A stretch of DNA of 64,000 bases from Parastagonospora avenae f. sp. tritici 18332-5 (taxonomy: Eukaryota > Ascomycota > Dothideomycetes > Pleosporales > Phaeosphaeriaceae): contig JAFJTR010000020.1 of the NCBI GenBank assembly GCA_022559985.1, forward strand, positions 204,582 to 268,581. The letters are read 5' to 3'. Below the pieces are notes generated by a model. It did no database searches, was not told where the DNA came from, and saw only the letters and a list, made by a program, of their open reading frames with translations. Position 1 is the first letter of the stretch. Each line of letters begins with the position of its first letter. The position numbers and the translations under genes are program-made. Positions 42,237-54,368 of this stretch are shown here, in pieces.

Positions 42237-44627
42237 ATGTGGTTCCTCGAACACGAATCGCTCTTCGGCGGGAAGCGCGTATGGTTGCGACCAGGCTCAC
42301 AGCAATTATTCGGTCGCACAAAGTCAGGCGACGATGAAGGCAAATCGTGGAAGATAGACAACAAGGCTGTGTCGCGCAAGCATGTCATGCTCAAAGTCCA
42401 CAACGCTCCACCAGAAAATGGCACGAAGCTGCATACAAGGTCGCAGATAGAAATCACCGACCTCAGCTGTCGGCAAGGGACCACAATCGACGAGAAGACA
42501 CATCTCAAGAGCAAGAAGCTGGACGACGGGTCACTCGAGTACGACAAGGCGACGCTGACGGGAACGGAGCATACCATCCGCCTGGCCCAGGGCTATCCGC
42601 CATTCAAGATTGTGTGGCGCCCAACCGTCTTCACATATGCGTCTCGAGAATCCAAGGAGTCAAAGGCTCGCAGTGCCCAATTGCATGCCCTCGACATCAA
42701 AACCACGACCGATTTCCTCTTCGACAAGACCACCCACGTCATTACACAAAAGCGAAACCTACCCAAAGTACTGTCCGGCCTTGTTGCTGGTAAACACATT
42801 GTGACTGGCGATTTTCTGGATGCCGTACTGAAAGCTGCGGCCACATCAGTTGACGAAGCGGAGAACTACGCGCCCTCGAAACTGGAGGAGGACATTGATG
42901 AATGGTGGCCCAGAGAGAAGGACTACGTACCGCCAGTCGGCGCGGAGCCCGTCACGCGCCCACAGGAGATGCTGGAGCCAGATCCTTCACGAGCTGAGGT
43001 TTTCTCCGGTTTGACCTTTATCTTCCTGGTCGAAAGCCAATACAACAGTCTTCTAGAGCCTGTCAGTGGTGGAGGAGGCAAAGGCTTGTTCTTTGATGTG
43101 AAGCCAGGCGAAACTACTGTCGAGGAATATGTCGATTATGTCCATAGTGTCGCAGGGAAGAAGAAGCGCAGCAAGACCAGTGGCGACAAGCTTCCCATTG
43201 TGACAGTCCGTCTCGCTGGCTATCCGGATGGCATGGAAGAATGGGCCGCTGGGTTCGTAACTGGGGTGGATCAGGCACTTCGACAGCGCTCGATCCTGCA
43301 AAACGAGTTTCTCGATGCAATCATGACAAAGGACCGAGCGCCATTGCAGCGATCGCCTGCAGAGATAGTGAACATTCCCTCAAGAGCACCAGACCCGGCG
43401 CCCTCTCAACCTCCAGTGCGCGACCCAACTCCGATGTCTCAGTCAAAAGCACCCTCTCCAGCTAGGAGCGCATCTCCAGAGATAGTTGAGCCTGTCAAGA
43501 CCACTGCACGGAAGCGTATACACCGACCAAGGACAGGTGGCCGCTTTACAGGGTTCGACGATTTCGAGCCACCTCCCAAGCGCATCAAAGTGGACGACAC
43601 GCCGATGCAGGATGTGCAAGAATCCGCCCAACCTTCTATCACACAAGCAGCCGCCTCACAGCGTCGCACTGGACATGACACACGAACACAGTACTCACAA
43701 GGCTCGCCCGTTGACGATGTAGTGGCAAAAGAAGAGCAGATGGATACGCTCTTCCCAGCTGCTGCAGCCATCAAGCGTCAACGAGCAGTGACACGTGCAC
43801 CATCGGCCTCCGTCGAACCTGAAGCAGGCGGACCAGTTCAACCAACAATCGGCAAAGGCAAAGAAACAATCGAAAAACTCCAACGTGCACAAGCGAAAGC
43901 TGCAAGCAAGGAGTTCAATGTTCGCGAACAAGCCCGCATCCGCGTCAAGGAAGAGGAAGAGCGCCGCAGAGCCGACGAGGAGAGTCTAGCAGAAGCGCTC
44001 GATGGTGTCGACATCTCGCAGATCCGCAACATCACCGAAATCGAAGAGATGGATGTCCGTCCCCGAGCCGATAGAGCCATGTCTCGACAGTCGCAGCCCA
44101 ACAGTGATCGCTGGAATCCCGAGTGGAACGGCCGCAAGAATTTCAAAAAGTTCAAACGTCGCGGTGTGGAGCGAGGTGTGCAGGCGCACCGCACCATCAT
44201 TCGCTTGGAAGAAGCCGCACCAAAGAAGGGCTTCGGTGTCGGCGATGCTTTTCTCCTTGATGATGTCGAGCCTTCGTTGACGTTCAGGTCGAATAGGAGC
44301 CGACGCTTGCAGGATGAGGACGAGTCGGAGGCGGAGGTTGGAGGATTCGTCAGCCGGAAGAGATCACAGGCTCCGGAGGTGGTCAATGTAGAAGACAGCG
44401 AAGAAGAAGATGTAGATGAGGGTCCTATAGGAAGGACGCAGAGGAGTAGTGGTCGGACGCAGCGGGTCGTTGAGACTCAGATCGACGACACGCAGACACA
44501 AGCGCGTGGTAAGAAGCGTGGAGCTGCTACCGTAGCTGGTCCAGTGAGCAAGAGAGGGAAGTTGAGCAGAAGGGATGATGATAGTGATGAAGAGGAGACG
44601 GGATTCAGATTCAAGCGGAGAGCATGA
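42237..44627 (+). CDS. NBS1: DNA double-strand-break sensor NBS1 (nibrin/Xrs2)
   Basis: A single exon encodes 796 aa. The N-terminal FHA domain (about 1-115) carries the phosphothreonine-binding pattern FGRTKSGDD to NKAVSRKHVMLKV. BRCT-like repeats follow (about 125-340: FTYASRESKESKA and FSGLTFIFLVES). The middle is long, polar and Ser/Pro-rich. The Mre11-binding motif NFKKFKRR lies at about residues 635-642, followed by RTIIRLEEAAPKKGFGVGDAF. The tail contains acidic patches and ends with a basic GFRFKRRA. This order is that of NBS1/Xrs2 in the MRN complex, which detects breaks and recruits Tel1. An ATM/Tel1-binding FxF motif near the C-terminus could be the acidic-FRFKRR tail, but I am not sure. 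Confidence 0.9.
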   Translation: MWFLEHESLFGGKRVWLRPGSQQLFGRTKSGDDEGKSWKIDNKAVSRKHVMLKVHNAPPENGTKLHTRSQIEITDLSCRQGTTIDEKTHLKSKKLDDGSLEYDKATLTGTEHTIRLAQGYPPFKIVWRPTVFTYASRESKESKARSAQLHALDIKTTTDFLFDKTTHVITQKRNLPKVLSGLVAGKHIVTGDFLDAVLKAAATSVDEAENYAPSKLEEDIDEWWPREKDYVPPVGAEPVTRPQEMLEPDPSRAEVFSGLTFIFLVESQYNSLLEPVSGGGGKGLFFDVKPGETTVEEYVDYVHSVAGKKKRSKTSGDKLPIVTVRLAGYPDGMEEWAAGFVTGVDQALRQRSILQNEFLDAIMTKDRAPLQRSPAEIVNIPSRAPDPAPSQPPVRDPTPMSQSKAPSPARSASPEIVEPVKTTARKRIHRPRTGGRFTGFDDFEPPPKRIKVDDTPMQDVQESAQPSITQAAASQRRTGHDTRTQYSQGSPVDDVVAKEEQMDTLFPAAAAIKRQRAVTRAPSASVEPEAGGPVQPTIGKGKETIEKLQRAQAKAASKEFNVREQARIRVKEEEERRRADEESLAEALDGVDISQIRNITEIEEMDVRPRADRAMSRQSQPNSDRWNPEWNGRKNFKKFKRRGVERGVQAHRTIIRLEEAAPKKGFGVGDAFLLDDVEPSLTFRSNRSRRLQDEDESEAEVGGFVSRKRSQAPEVVNVEDSEEEDVDEGPIGRTQRSSGRTQRVVETQIDDTQTQARGKKRGAATVAGPVSKRGKLSRRDDDSDEEETGFRFKRRA

Positions 44628-44984
44628 GAGACGATCCTCGCCGACATCCTTCGTACATGTTAGCATAGCGTTCAAGCATCTGCAGAAGATACCCATATGT
44701 ATACAGAGCACAACACGACAGCATTTCCAAGCCTTGACGTCTCCAAATCGTAAAAGTGATGCATTTCGGTCTTCGCAAAACAAAGCTAGCAGCAGCCCCA
44801 AACGCCATCGTGCTTGTAGTCGTAGTCGAGGAATCCAGTCCCACGCGCACATGTCTCGTCATCCAATCATTCTTATTCGCCCCGTTCAATGTACACATCT
44901 CACCCCATTTTCCCTCGCTACGCACACGCAGCCCTCCACGCCACGAAAGCGAGTGTGCATTCCCTCCATCACTCCGTTCGACAT
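44628..44984. other. Intergenic between convergent genes
   Basis: 3' flanks of NBS1 and the DUF1748 gene. No additional gene. Confidence 0.4.
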
Positions 44985-45355
44985 CTACCGCTTCCTTTCA
45001 AAGTACGAACTCGACGCGAAAAACGCCACGCTCTGATCCATGACCGTCTCGCCGACCCAGAGGTAATTATCGATCCACTTCTTGACGCCGGGGGTCTCGG
45101 AGAATTGGTCCGGCTTCACACTGGGACTGTCAGCACTCGTGTTAGTCGGGCGTTTGTGGCGGGTTGCGGAGGCGAAGGACGTACGTGAGGCCCGTGGAGC
45201 GGCGGACGCCGGCGAGGAAGGCGGATACTGCGGCGGGTGTTAGGGGCTGCTGGATGTGTATTGTGGGGGAGGGATGGAGGCGCACTTATTACCGCGTCGA
45301 AGGCGTAGTGTGCGAGTTTGCCGACCTGAGATGTGTGTGAGTTTGGGGAGGACAT
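44985..45355 (-). CDS. DUF1748 small membrane protein (Emr1-like)
   Basis: Exons 45355-45286, 45227-45185 and 45126-44985 encode 84 aa; both introns are 58 nt. Splicing restores VGKLAHYAFDAVI-ISAFLAG, VRRSTGLT-PSVK, then VKKWIDNYLWVGETVMDQSV and ASSSYFER, the family consensus almost end to end. The first donor is GTGCGC, as in the acyl-CoA synthetase gene, and the first branch site is CCTAACAC. In fission yeast the family member Emr1 is linked to ER-mitochondria contact sites; that function is from memory of the family and not visible here. A 271-codon frame on the same strand covers this gene only because both introns happen to be open. Confidence 0.88.
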
Positions 45356-46517
45356 GCGACCTTTGCGGAGGCGGTCACGCTTCGCTGCGGGATAGGCTAC
45401 GTACGACCATGGTGGCGGTGGGTGTTGGATAGGAGGACTGGAGGAGTAGTTGGGAGCTGTGGAGAGGGGCTCTTGGCGAAGCGGTTTGGGGGTATCAGAG
45501 GTGGTGTTTTGGTGGTTGCTAGGTGAGAAGCTGCGGTGTAGGGTGTTGGTGAACTTAGATGGACTAGGCCTGGGGAGAGGTGCACCAGCCACAATGCATG
45601 TGATTGCCGGGCCCAGGGTCCACAAGTACGAAGTAGTCTTGAGCAGCTCGACGGCTACTCGATCAGGTGGAGAATAGTGTGCTCCCGGAGGTCTGTCGTC
45701 TTCACGTACTTCGTGGCACCACACAGCCAGACTACATTCAAGCGTTTTTGTTGTTGAGCTCTTCCGTCTCATCTCTAGGGCCTTGCCTCGAGACGGGTGT
45801 ACCTGGGGCACCACATCCTCGGGCAAAGGTCCTGGGAGCGGCCATGCGGAACCAAGGTGCGGGTCAAGTAGGAACGTCTTCTCCATGTCCCTTGATCCAT
45901 ATAAAAGCGGCTCTGCCTCTTGGTTGCGCATCCACGTTTCTCATGACTTGCCCTCGTGCTAGGCGCGAAACACCGCAGCGCAGGTCGAGACAAAAATGAC
46001 CCACCAGGACGCCATGGCGAACAGACATCAGACCCGGCCGCGCAGCAGGACGAAGCACCGGAGGCAGAGACGCCAACCGAGACGATGAAAATTTCAATTA
46101 TTACTCTGGGAGTGTAGCACGCGCCGTGGAGCTTATCACCCGGGCGGGATGCTCAACGTGGGCAGCAGAAGCAACATGCTGGCAGGCCCGCCATCGGCAT
46201 GGGAGCGAAGAATGCGCAGCAACATGCGGTCAGCTGCATTACATCCGGTGAATTTGGGGCCGCCCCAAGGAACGGCTGTGACCAAGAGGCTCGAGTCCCT
46301 GCAAATCGTTCCGAGATAAGTTTTACAAACGCTGGCCGCGTTTCGTGCCAGAGCCCCCACTGGACGTTACTAGCGCGACTGCCCCTCCAAGCTCTCAACA
46401 GCCCTCCAACTAGGCCGTTCTTGAGAGAAACAAAATCTAAGCGCATCCGCCCTCCCTCTACGAAAGCTAGATAAGCCTTTCTTCTTTGCTCACCCACCCG
46501 CCAGAGCAATTGGATCC
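45356..46517. other. Intergenic, DUF1748 and pyruvate kinase promoters
   Basis: About 1.2 kb between divergent genes. No gene recognised; the part next to pyruvate kinase is CT-rich, as in strongly expressed fungal genes. Confidence 0.45.
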
Positions 46518-46524
46518 TATAAAG
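46518..46524 (+). promoter_or_regulatory. TATA box of pyruvate kinase
   Basis: TATAAAG 81-87 nt upstream of the start codon, followed by a CT-rich and CAAC-rich leader. Confidence 0.5.
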
Positions 46525-46604
46525 CCGCTGCAGAGACCGGTCCCGCCCACCGCCTTCCCTCAACACCAACAACAACTTTCTCAACTAGCTAGCTCACTGC
46601 AAAC

Positions 46605-48375
46605 ATGGCCAACGCGTATGTATTCTCCTTCGATTACGACGTGCCAGCACACCACCGCCAACGAAGCTCTTCACGGCTTCTTCACAATCGTGCCGCGAAG
46701 ACGCCTTCGCCTTCCACCAGTATCCTCTACTAACAACATGCCAGTCTCGACCACCTCAATGCTGGCCGGACCAGGATTGAGTGGCTCAGCCAGCTCAACA
46801 CCGAGTACCATCCTGCAAAGGAGTACCGCCGAACCTCCATCATCGGCACCATCGGCCCCAAGACCAACTCTGCGGAGAAGATGAACGCTCTCCGCAGGGC
46901 TGGCCTCAACGTCGTCCGCATGAACTTCTCCCACGGCTCGTACGAATACCACCAGTCCGTCATCGACAACGCGCGCGAAGCCGAGAAGCAGCAGCCTGGC
47001 AGGCCGCTCGCCATCGCCCTAGACACCAAGGGCCCCGAGATCCGCACAGGTAACACTGTCGGAGATGCGGACATCCCGATCAAGGCCGGCACTGAGCTCA
47101 ACATCACCACCGACGATGCTTATGCCACCAAGTGCGACGACAAGAACATGTACGTCGACTACAAGAACATCACAAAGGTCATCGAGGTCGGCCGCACAAT
47201 CTACGTCGACGACGGTGTCCTCTCATTCGAGGTCCTCGAGGTTGTCGACGACCAGACACTGAGGGTCAAGTGCGTCAACAACGGCAAGATCTCCTCCAAG
47301 AAGGGTGTCAACCTGCCCAAGACCGATATCGATCTTCCCCCGCTGTCCGAGAAGGACAAGGCCGACTTGAAGTTCGGTGTCAAGAACAAGGTCGACATGG
47401 TCTTTGCTTCGTTTATCCGCCGTGGCAGCGACATCACTGCTATCCGTGAAGTGCTCGGCGAGGAGGGCAAGGACATCCAGATCATTGCCAAGGTCGAGAA
47501 CCAGCAGGGTGTGAACAACTTCGACGACATCCTCAAGGAGACCGACGGTGTCATGGTTGCCCGTGGTGACTTGGGTATCGAGATCCCGCCTAGCCAGGTC
47601 TTCATTGCTCAGAAGATGATGATCACAAAGTGCAACATTGCCGGAAAGCCCGTCATTTGCGCGACCCAGATGCTCGAGTCCATGACCTACAACCCCCGCC
47701 CAACCCGTGCCGAAGTCAGCGATGTCGGAAACGCCGTCCTTGATGGAGCCGACTGCGTCATGTTGTCTGGTGAGACTGCGAAGGGAGACTACCCCGTTGA
47801 GGCTGTCACCATGATGCACGAGACCTGCTTGCTCGCTGAGGTCGCCATTCCATACGTCAACGCGTTCGATGAGCTGAGGAAACTTGCTCCCGTCCCTTGC
47901 CCTACCACGGAGACTTGCGCCATGGCTGCCGTCAGCGCCAGTCTGGAGCAGAACGCTGGTGCCATCTTGGTCCTAACCACTAGGTAAGTCGTACCACAGA
48001 GATCTCGTAACAATCTAGAATTGTGAGCTAACGTCTATTAGTGGTACCACCGCGCGCCTCGTTTCCAAGTACCGTCCCGTATGCCCGATTATCATGGTCA
48101 CCCGTAACGCTTCAGCTTCAAGGTACTCTCACCTGTACCGCGGTGTATACCCCTTCTACTTCGCAGAAGAGAAGCCCGACTTCAAGGCTGCGCCATGGCA
48201 GGAGGATGTTGACCGCCGTTTGAAGTGGGGCATCATGAACGCGATCAAGCTCGGCGTGCTCGAGAAGGGTGCTCCCGTCATCTGCGTCCAGGGCTGGAGA
48301 GGAGGAATGGGCCACACCAACACCCTCCGCATTGTCCCTGCGCAGGAAGATCTTGGTTTGGACCAGGAGGCATGA
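46605..48375 (+). CDS. PYK1: Pyruvate kinase
   Basis: Exons 46605-46615 (11 nt), 46745-47983 and 48042-48375 encode 527 aa. Intron 1 (129 nt, donor GTATGT, branch ACTAAC, acceptor TGCCAG) joins MANA to [14 protein letters not shown]; intron 2 (58 nt) joins [15 protein letters not shown]. The enzyme converts phosphoenolpyruvate and ADP to pyruvate and ATP in the cytosol. Active-site parts are visible: [41 protein letters not shown], the [10 protein letters not shown] strand, [14 protein letters not shown], and CATQMLESM. The C-terminal domain has the fructose-1,6-bisphosphate region (SGTTAR onward). A very short first exon is shared with many fungal pyruvate kinase genes. Confidence 0.95.
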
Positions 48376-48723
48376 AGATGATAGATCGCCCAAAAGTGGC
48401 ACGATGCATAGATACAAGACGCTTGGTGTTTGCGCGGAGATGACATGTGCAAAGCATACCAAGCATGACTCGTGCGAAGCAATGACGGGGTGCATGCGTA
48501 CGAGATTGGCTGTAGCACTAGCAAATGAAGTAATTCCAATACCGAATCCATCACTTGCATATTTCCCATTCCTTTGATCTTGTCAACACGCATCTGTTTT
48601 TCAGTCAGACAAACACCTGGGGCTCTCTGGCTGAACAAAGACACTTGGACAGTCAGACCCTGAAAGCACGCCCGAGGGCTAGCGGCTCGGCTTGGCACGT
48701 TGTAGGTACCTATCACCGTAAGT
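48376..48723. other. Intergenic, no gene seen
   Basis: 3' flank of pyruvate kinase and 5' leader of CET1. Confidence 0.4.
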
Positions 48724-50058
48724 ATGATTCGAAGCACAACCCTACCACAATCCACCATGAATATATCCGCACTAGTGAATCACGATGGAGACGCGACCGT
48801 GCTACCGCGGCGGTCTCTCTCAAATTCCATCTCCGTATCCGCTTCCAGTCCCATTACCTCCAACGCGAACCTCCAGACTCCCTCAAAGCCGACACATAGG
48901 CAGATGCCGCTTAAGCGTAAGCGTCACGACCCCAAGCCCATATGGGCCTATCTCGAAGGAGAGAAACTCCCGCCGGAGCTACGAGAACTACATGAGCGGC
49001 GCCTACAGTCGCGTCAACCGCCGCCCGCCCAGGAGCCGTCGCCTGCACCTCCACCACATGCCCAACCACCCCCACCGCCGATAGCTCATCGCAACGGGCC
49101 CCCAGTGAACGGAAATGGCGCGCATGCTGTTACTGTTCCCGTAACTGAGCTTAGTGGCTTTGAGCGACCCGTTTCGAACGACGCGCATGTCTACGACGAT
49201 GTTTCGCGCAAAGTATGCGACTTCATCTGGAACGTGGCTATCAACAACGACGTAGTTCGCGGCGCGATCGCCGAGTCGGAGCACACTCAGCTGGAAATTG
49301 AGGCGCGTTGGGGTCATATTATCGACAAAGGGAGCAACGGTCGACTGCGAGGCTACCACGACACCGAGACCGTCATCAAGTCGCAGAATATGGACCTCAA
49401 GTTTGAGAGCACCATGACCATGGAGCAACATAAGCGCATGAATATGTACTTGAACGGCCAAGTCCGGGAGTCAAAAGCGCCTGGCGCATTGCGTCCACCG
49501 GTCGACTACCAGCACACGAGGGAGATCGACAACTTCTATGAGCTGGGACAAGAACAATTCGCTATTCTGCCGCCAAGGACCAAGGTCCTCATACACGCAG
49601 CTGGTGCCCGTCAACGAATTCGCGTGACGCGCGACCAGAAAACGGGACAGGTCATTAGGTGCATGATCAAGCATCGCTTAGGGAACCTTGAGATCAGCTC
49701 GCCGCAGACTGAGTGGGACTACCGCATTGGTATCAATCTGGAAATCGACTATCCCGGACCTATCGAGAAACTCCAGCCGGCTGTCGAAGCCGGAAAGGAC
49801 CTCGAGAGCATGAAGCGGCAGAAAGACAGAATGTCATATTCCTGGCTCGGCGCATTCCAGGTGGATCTGACACAGGTGCAACAAGGCCCCATGAAGAACC
49901 ACGAGCTGGAGCTGGAGCTGAACTCGGATGTCCTGATCGACAGTGCGGATAAAGTAAAGAACAAGGAGCCGAATAGCTTCGAAGGACTGATTACCGGGAT
50001 GATGAACAACCTGCGCGTCTTGTCGCGTGAGATTACACCTCCAGCACCAGGCGTCTAG
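48724..50058 (+). CDS. CET1: mRNA-capping RNA 5'-triphosphatase (CET1)
   Basis: A single exon encodes 444 aa from the first ATG. The C-terminal part is the metal-dependent triphosphate tunnel fold of fungal RNA triphosphatases: the first Glu pair in QLEIEARWGHI (about residue 191), the FESTMTMEQHKRMN segment, RQRIRVTRDQKTG and the last metal-ligand pair in NHELELELNSD. Before it lies a Pro-rich and Gln/His-rich linker and PLKRKRHDPKPIWAYL, the motif near the capping-enzyme binding site. It removes the gamma phosphate of nascent mRNA in the nucleus. A second ATG at 48757 (MNISALVNH) sits in an equally good context; the longer form adds 11 residues and either may be used. Confidence 0.9.
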   Translation: MIRSTTLPQSTMNISALVNHDGDATVLPRRSLSNSISVSASSPITSNANLQTPSKPTHRQMPLKRKRHDPKPIWAYLEGEKLPPELRELHERRLQSRQPPPAQEPSPAPPPHAQPPPPPIAHRNGPPVNGNGAHAVTVPVTELSGFERPVSNDAHVYDDVSRKVCDFIWNVAINNDVVRGAIAESEHTQLEIEARWGHIIDKGSNGRLRGYHDTETVIKSQNMDLKFESTMTMEQHKRMNMYLNGQVRESKAPGALRPPVDYQHTREIDNFYELGQEQFAILPPRTKVLIHAAGARQRIRVTRDQKTGQVIRCMIKHRLGNLEISSPQTEWDYRIGINLEIDYPGPIEKLQPAVEAGKDLESMKRQKDRMSYSWLGAFQVDLTQVQQGPMKNHELELELNSDVLIDSADKVKNKEPNSFEGLITGMMNNLRVLSREITPPAPGV

Positions 50059-50694
50059 ATTGCAGTTGGATGTGTGGTAAAAGTGTACTACTAGGTGTAA
50101 TGTGTTTCTGGCGCTACAAAGGTTTACTGAGGTAGTAGGCGGGCAGCATATCGTGTGGAGTTTCGTCCTTTGAATAAGATACCCCATTTCTCTGCGAGAG
50201 GCTTGCGTGATGATACATGTGATGCTCCTTGACTTCTGGTGACATACAGACTGTCACACAGACAGTAGAAAGCATCTTTGAAGACTATGATAAAGGCACT
50301 TGCCATGCGCCGAACTACAATTTGATCATTCACATGCTGTTGATGGTGGGATCGAGGGGCGCTTATCGTGTATGCCTGCTTAGTCACTCCGGTTGACCTC
50401 ACGAGCTAGCTTGTGTTTCGTCACGTACCTAGATTCCCCGACCATAGCAACAACGGCATCGCGCCTACCTCATCACCCGCGCCACTTCCCATTCCCGTCC
50501 CTCCTTCACTGCGGTGGTCCTCTCCAAGAAACACCCCGCAACCCAAAATCACCCTACGGCCGCTTCTCACAAGTAGGCGCCACAGCTCAGCTCCATCTCC
50601 TTCCACCAGCTTCCGCAATAGCTACCTCGCTTCAACCTCGTGAACTCCGTATCGACGTTACCACACCAACATCATCGCCGCCAACTCTGCCACG
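50059..50694. other. Intergenic, RPN2 promoter
   Basis: About 630 nt, pyrimidine-rich towards the RPN2 start. No gene recognised. Confidence 0.4.
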
Positions 50695-53600
50695 ATGGTT
50701 GGCCTCACCTCTGCTGCCGGCATCGTTGGATTCCTCGCTGAACCAGACCCGGCCCTGCGCTCCTTTGCCTTGCGCCGTCTGAATGAGGAGATCGACCTAT
50801 TGTGGCCAGAAGTCGCTGGCTCCGTCAGTCAGATGTAAGTATGCTCGGAGTGCTTCTTGAGCTTCCACTTCCGCGAGATTTTTGAGATGGCTGCTAACTC
50901 GTGTGCGTCATAGTGAGGCGCTTTACGAAGATGATTCGTTTCCAGAGCGAGAGCTTGCTGCACTGGTAGCAGCAAAGGTGTACTATCAGCTACAGGAATA
51001 CAACGAGAGCATGGTTTTCGCGCTGGGTGCAGGAAAGCTCTTTGACATCCACAAGGCCGCCGAGTTCGAGGAGACGATAATGGGTAAGAAACATACAAAC
51101 ACTCGAGACTGTACCCCACGGCCGCTACCCCAGCGTGTCTTGGTCCTGCACGTCGGATGAATCTTTCAAGTGACTGACTCGGCCCTCTAGCAAAATGCTT
51201 AGACACATACATCGCCCTCTCCGCCATGCACAACCCAGCGACGCCGGTCAGCAAGGCGAACCAAGCACCCCTACAATTAAGCACATCCTTCCCTGTGAAC
51301 TCAGCTGGAGCTGCAAGCACCTCGGCAAGCCTGACTTCGCCGATTACACCCTTCTCGCAATCCGCACTGCCCTCAAAGTCGCTCCTCTCTCGCGAAGATT
51401 CGTCGACGTTCGACCCCACTCTACCGGGAGGTGGCAACGCAGGTGTACCTGGCGCGCATCCCACCCCGCTCGTCTTGCAGAGGAACGTACAAAAGAACCT
51501 TCAGGGCACAATACGGCGAATATTCGAGAGCTGCTACGAGAGCGGAAACTACAGACAGGTGGTCGGCATTGCGATTGAGGCCAGGAATCTAGATGTGCTG
51601 CGAGAGTCTATTATCCGTGCTAGTCAGGACGAGAAGAAGGCTGGCAAGAAGCCCGCGCAAGGCTCGACCACTAAGAGCGAAGAACTGATGGACTACGTTT
51701 TGGACATTTGCATGAACGTCGTTCAGGAGCGCGGCTTAAGAAACGAGGTAAGCTTATGCTCAATTGATTCGCTGGATATGCGCAGCTAAACAAGACAGAT
51801 TCTCCGCCTCATCCTTGACTTGCTTAACGACAACGAGATTCCGAACCCTGACTACTTCTCCATCGCCAAGTGTGTTGTGTACCTCAACCAGCACTCACTC
51901 GCTTCAAAGCTTGTCCGCCAACTGATACAGCAAGATGATGACAAGTCACGCGCGATCGCCTACCAGATCTCATTCGATCTGTACGAGAATGGTACACAAG
52001 AGTTCCTCGCAAAGGTCATGGAAGAGCTTCCCGAGACCGACAAGGAGGGAGAGTCGAAGGTCACAGCTAACGGAGACGCGTCACAAAAGCCGTCCGGAGA
52101 CGATGCAGGAGAGTCCGACTCTTTGTTAGCCAACGTGGATTCCAGCAATATTTCGACTGTTGTCTCTCGCACCGAGGACTCGCTCTCTGGACAGCAGTCC
52201 AAGGCTTTCAGCTCCGTCCGCCACATCCTTCGAGGCACAAAGAGCATCGAGCTCAACCTCGAGTTCTTGTACAGGAACAACCACACAGACAAGGCAGTCT
52301 TGAACAAAATTCGGGACAGCCTAGAAGCCAGGAATTCCATATTCCACACCAGTGTAACGTTTGCAAATGCATTCATGAACGCTGGTACGACCAACGACAC
52401 CTTCTTCCGCGAGAACCTCGACTGGTTGGGCAAAGCAGTGAACTGGTCAAAATTCACCGCAACCGCTGCTCTGGGTGTCATTCACCGAGGCAACATCACT
52501 CAGGGTCAGAAGCTTCTTGAGCCCTACCTCCCAAAGGACACCGTTTCATCCGGCTCGCACTACGAGCAGGGTGGTTCTCTCTATGCTCTTGGATTGATCT
52601 ACGCCAACCATGGCAGCAACGTTCTCGACTACTTGCTGAAACAGTTCCAGAACGCTTCTGAGGAGGTCATTCAGCATGGTGGAGCTCTCGGTGTTGGTGT
52701 AGCTGGAATGGCGACTGGCTCGGAGGAGATCTTCGATGCTTTCAAGACCGTTTTGTACACCGACTCCGCGATCAACGGTGAGGCCGTCGGTCTCTCCATG
52801 GGTCTTGTTATGCTCGGCACCGGTAATATCAAGGCTCTTGAGGACATGATTCAATACGCTCATGACACGCAACACGAGAAGATTGTGCGCGGTCTAGCCA
52901 TGGGTATGGCGCTCATCATGTACGCCCGACAAGAGGCGGCAGACGAGCTTGTCAACGGACTCCTTGAGGACGCCGACCCGACTCTGCGCTACGGAGGTAT
53001 CATGACGATTGCTCTTGCATACTGTGGCACAGGTAGTAATAAGGCGGTCCGAAGGCTTCTACACGTTGCTGTCAGCGATGTCAGCGACGACGTCCGACGG
53101 GTTGCAGTCATGAGCTTGGGCTTCGTCCTCTTCAGGAAGCCAGGCAGCGTCCCCCGCATGGTCGAGCTCCTTGCCGAATCCTACAATCCACACGTGAGAT
53201 ATGGTGCCACCATGGCCCTCGGCATTGCTTGTGCCGGTACCGGACTGCCAGAAGCCGTTGACCTCCTTGAGCCCATGATGAAGGACTCTACCGACTTTGT
53301 TCGACAGGGAGCTCTCATCGCTCTCTCCATGATCATGATACAACAGAACGAGGCAATGAACCCCAAGGTCATTGCCATCCGGAAACAGCTCACAAAGGTG
53401 GTTGGTGACCGCCACGAAGACGCGATGGCGAAATTCGGTGCTGCGCTCGCCTTAGGTATCATCGATGCCGGAGGCAGAAACTGCACAATCGGTCTTCAGA
53501 CACCAACCGGAACTCTGAACATGGCCGCTATTGTCGGCATGGCTGTCTTCACTCAGTACTGGTACTGGTTCCCGCTGACACACTTCTTGTCACTCAGCTT

Positions 53601-54368
53601 CACACCCACTGCTGTCATCGGTGTTGATCAGGAGCTGGACATTCCATCCTTCCAGTTCCACAGCAACACCCGACCTAGCATGTTCGACTATCCGCCAGAG
53701 GCAGAGGTCAAGACCGAGGAGGCACCAGAGAAGATCAAGACTGCCGTTCTTTCGACAACGGCACAAGACAAGCGCCGAAGAATGGTGAAGGAGCGACAAA
53801 AGCGTCGGGAGAGCATGGATGTGGATCAGACACCGACTACTCCAAAGGTCTCTGCCGACGACGATGACAAGATGGACCTTGACGAAGACGTCAAGAAGGA
53901 TGACAAGGATAAGACGGAGGGTGCTCAATCAGCAGAGACATCGAAAAAGAAGATCGAGAAGGAGAAGGTTGGCTACAGTCTTGAGAACATGTCGCGTGTG
54001 CTTCCACCACAAGTAAAGCACATCAGCTTCCCGAGTGAACGATATGTTCCAGTCAAGAAGGTAAGGCATTCTCCGCTGCATTTTTGATTCGATATGCTAA
54101 CAAACTACAGCCAACTCTTGGTGTCATTCTCCTGACAGACACCAAGCCTTCCGAGCCAAAGTCCCTACTAGAACTCAAGGTCAAGAAGGCAGCACCCGCT
54201 CCAGCTCCTGGGGCCACAGGCTCATCTGCAGGTCAAGCAGCAGAAGGTGTGTCAGATTCAGGGGCATCGCCTGTAAGCGACAACTTGGTCGATGAGGGTG
54301 ACGATGAGGCATCGGTACCGGGCGACTTCGAGTACGAGTCGGACACCAATCCCAACGACGATGACTAG
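50695..54368 (+). CDS. RPN2: 26S proteasome regulatory subunit RPN2
   Basis: Exons 50695-50834, 50914-51083, 51191-51747, 51799-54060 and 54111-54368 encode 1128 aa. Introns are 79, 107, 51 and 50 nt. The N-terminal alpha-solenoid begins LTSAAGIVGFLAEPDPALR and continues to the toroid of proteasome/cyclosome repeats (for example HYEQGGSLYALGLIYANHG, HGGALGVGVAGMATG, RYGGIMTIALAYCGTG, RYGATMALGIACAGTG). The C-terminal region has an acidic/basic linker and VKHISFPSERYVPVKK-PTLGVILL, which joins across intron 4. RPN2 is a scaffold of the 19S base that binds Rpn13 and helps to position substrates. It is ordinary in length and content, with a Ser/Thr-rich insertion near residue 120-170. Confidence 0.95.

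Noticed and set aside
45116..45931. 271-codon minus-strand frame
   Set aside because: It contains the first DUF1748 exon plus both introns read through, and an unrelated upstream stretch; the spliced 84-aa model matches the family.
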